From contig JAEZYO010000422.1 in the NCBI GenBank assembly GCA_023419055.1, forward strand, positions 1-5,369: a stretch of 5,369 nt of DNA, in the 5' to 3' direction. This document shows positions 4,475-5,369 of the stretch, piece after piece. Position 1 is the stretch's first letter, and the number at the start of each line of letters is the position of its first letter. The stretch comes from Pseudomonadota bacterium. Lineage in GTDB: Bacteria > Myxococcota > Polyangia > Polyangiales > Polyangiaceae. The translations under genes and the position numbers were made by a program. A model generated the notes under the pieces. That model saw only the letters and a program-made list of their open reading frames with translations, was not told the DNA's origin and did no database searches.

Positions 4475-5369
4475 ATGGTTCAGGTAAGTTACCCGGGTGT
4501 TTACGTTCAAGAGGTTCCGTCGGGCGTTCGCACGATCACCGGCGTCTCCACGTCGATCGCTGCCTTCGTCGGCATGGCGAGCAACGGCCCGATGTTCGTA
4601 CCGACCACGGTGCTGGGCTTCACCGACTACACGCGCATCTTCTCGGCGAGCACCGCGCTCGGTGAGATGACCGATCAGGTCCGCCAGTTCTTCCTGAACG
4701 GCGGGCAGCAGGCGGTGATCGTCCGAGTCGCCAAGGGGGCGGGCAACGCGGCAATTCAGCTGTTCGATTCCGAGGGCGGCGCACCGGTGCTCACGCTCCA
4801 GGCTCGCGCACAGGGGCTCGCCGGCAACGCGCTTCGGGCGAGCGTCGACTACAACACCGCGTACCCCGAGCGGACCTTCAATCTCACCGTTTATCAGGAG
4901 CTCGTGGACGCCGGCGGCAACACGCGCATCGGTCCTGCGGAGACGTTCTCGAACGTATCCGTGGATGAAAGTGATCCCCGCTACGTGAAGCGCGTGGTCG
5001 AGGAGGAGTCGCAGTTCGTCGGTTCGGTCACGGTGAACGCCGGGTCCTTCGTCGAGTCCTTCTCGGCGTCAGCCGTTTTCGCGGAGGGGGCGAACGCTGC
5101 GACCGCGCAAGCCGCGTTTGCTGCGCTGGTTCAAGGCGCGATGACGGAGAGCACCGGCGACACCTCGGTCCTCCAGGGCAAGTTCACGGTGAGGGTCGGC
5201 GCGCAAGCTCCGGTGGTCGTGACGCTCGATTGGCAGGCCGCCGACATCGCCAACTTCGACGCTGCGGAGATCGTTGCCGCGATCGATGCGGACCTCACTT
5301 CCGCGACCGCAACTCTCGAGACTCGCGCGGTCGCCGTTGGGCGTGTCATCTCGTACCTCAGGATTACGG
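4475..5369 (+). CDS. Contractile tail sheath protein, N-terminal part (truncated by the window edge)
   Basis: The 298 visible residues form the start of a phage-tail sheath protein (Phage_sheath_1 type), which polymerises around the inner tube and contracts to drive it through a target envelope. YPGVYVQEVPSGVRTITGVSTS (6-27) followed by AAFVGMASNGP (29-39) is the classic sheath opening. QVRQFFLNGGQQAVIVRV (68-85) is the family's FFxNGG-V-RV block, and LQARAQGLAGNALRASV (108-124) matches its A-x-G-xxGN-xLR segment. FSNVSVDESDPRYVKRVV (158-175) is also conserved. From about residue 185 a variable insert begins: a Ser/Ala-rich stretch, then FTVRVGAQAPVVVTLDW (237-253) and AAEIVAAIDADL (263-274). 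The closest style is that of eCIS and tailocin sheaths rather than Mu- or P2-type phages. The C-terminal contractile core lies outside the window. Structural genes of the particle probably follow downstream. Confidence 0.94.
   Translation, partial: MVQVSYPGVYVQEVPSGVRTITGVSTSIAAFVGMASNGPMFVPTTVLGFTDYTRIFSASTALGEMTDQVRQFFLNGGQQAVIVRVAKGAGNAAIQLFDSEGGAPVLTLQARAQGLAGNALRASVDYNTAYPERTFNLTVYQELVDAGGNTRIGPAETFSNVSVDESDPRYVKRVVEEESQFVGSVTVNAGSFVESFSASAVFAEGANAATAQAAFAALVQGAMTESTGDTSVLQGKFTVRVGAQAPVVVTLDWQAADIANFDAAEIVAAIDADLTSATATLETRAVAVGRVISYLRIT

Overview
The window is GC-rich throughout. The coding style, strong third-position GC bias and gene content fit a high-GC environmental bacterium; a myxobacterium-like (Polyangiales-type) genome is my best guess, inferred from style rather than from any marker gene. 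It looks like one flank of a contractile phage-tail-like locus, most likely an extracellular contractile injection system (eCIS) or tailocin, because the right edge holds the 5' half of a tail sheath gene.

Layout. (1) At 1-119 on the minus strand is the start of a gene leaving the window leftward. It has a near-perfect Shine-Dalgarno and a Lys/Pro/Arg-rich N-terminus beginning MATFAPLLRK. (2) A 724-bp divergent intergenic region (120-843) carries three copies of an imperfect palindrome, TTGTG-N2-CAGACGTCTG-N2-CACAA; the last ends 46 bp before the next gene. (3) A tight plus-strand operon follows: a 60-residue CxxC protein (844-1026), then 4 nt later a GT-A glycosyltransferase with a galactosyltransferase-type WGGED motif (1031-2026). 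It overlaps by ATGA a 635-residue two-domain glycosyltransferase (2023-3930) whose second GT-A-like domain has lost its DXD motif. (4) A 544-bp region (3931-4474) without a convincing gene holds several inverted repeats, an 11-bp direct repeat and an AT-richer patch; it probably contains the sheath promoter and leader. (5) The tail sheath gene (4475 onward) is cut by the right edge.

How they may work together. The sheath is the contractile outer tube of an injection particle. The left-edge protein has an N-terminus reminiscent of eCIS-associated DUF4157-type proteins, which is weak evidence. The two glycosyltransferases have no signal peptide or membrane segment, so they should be cytosolic. 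They could modify a particle component or cargo, be carried as effectors, or be unrelated neighbours. The small CxxC protein is co-transcribed with them and may be their partner or substrate. The palindromes between the divergent units are candidate operators. The sheath identity and operon structure are well supported; the functional link between glycosyltransferases and particle is inference.
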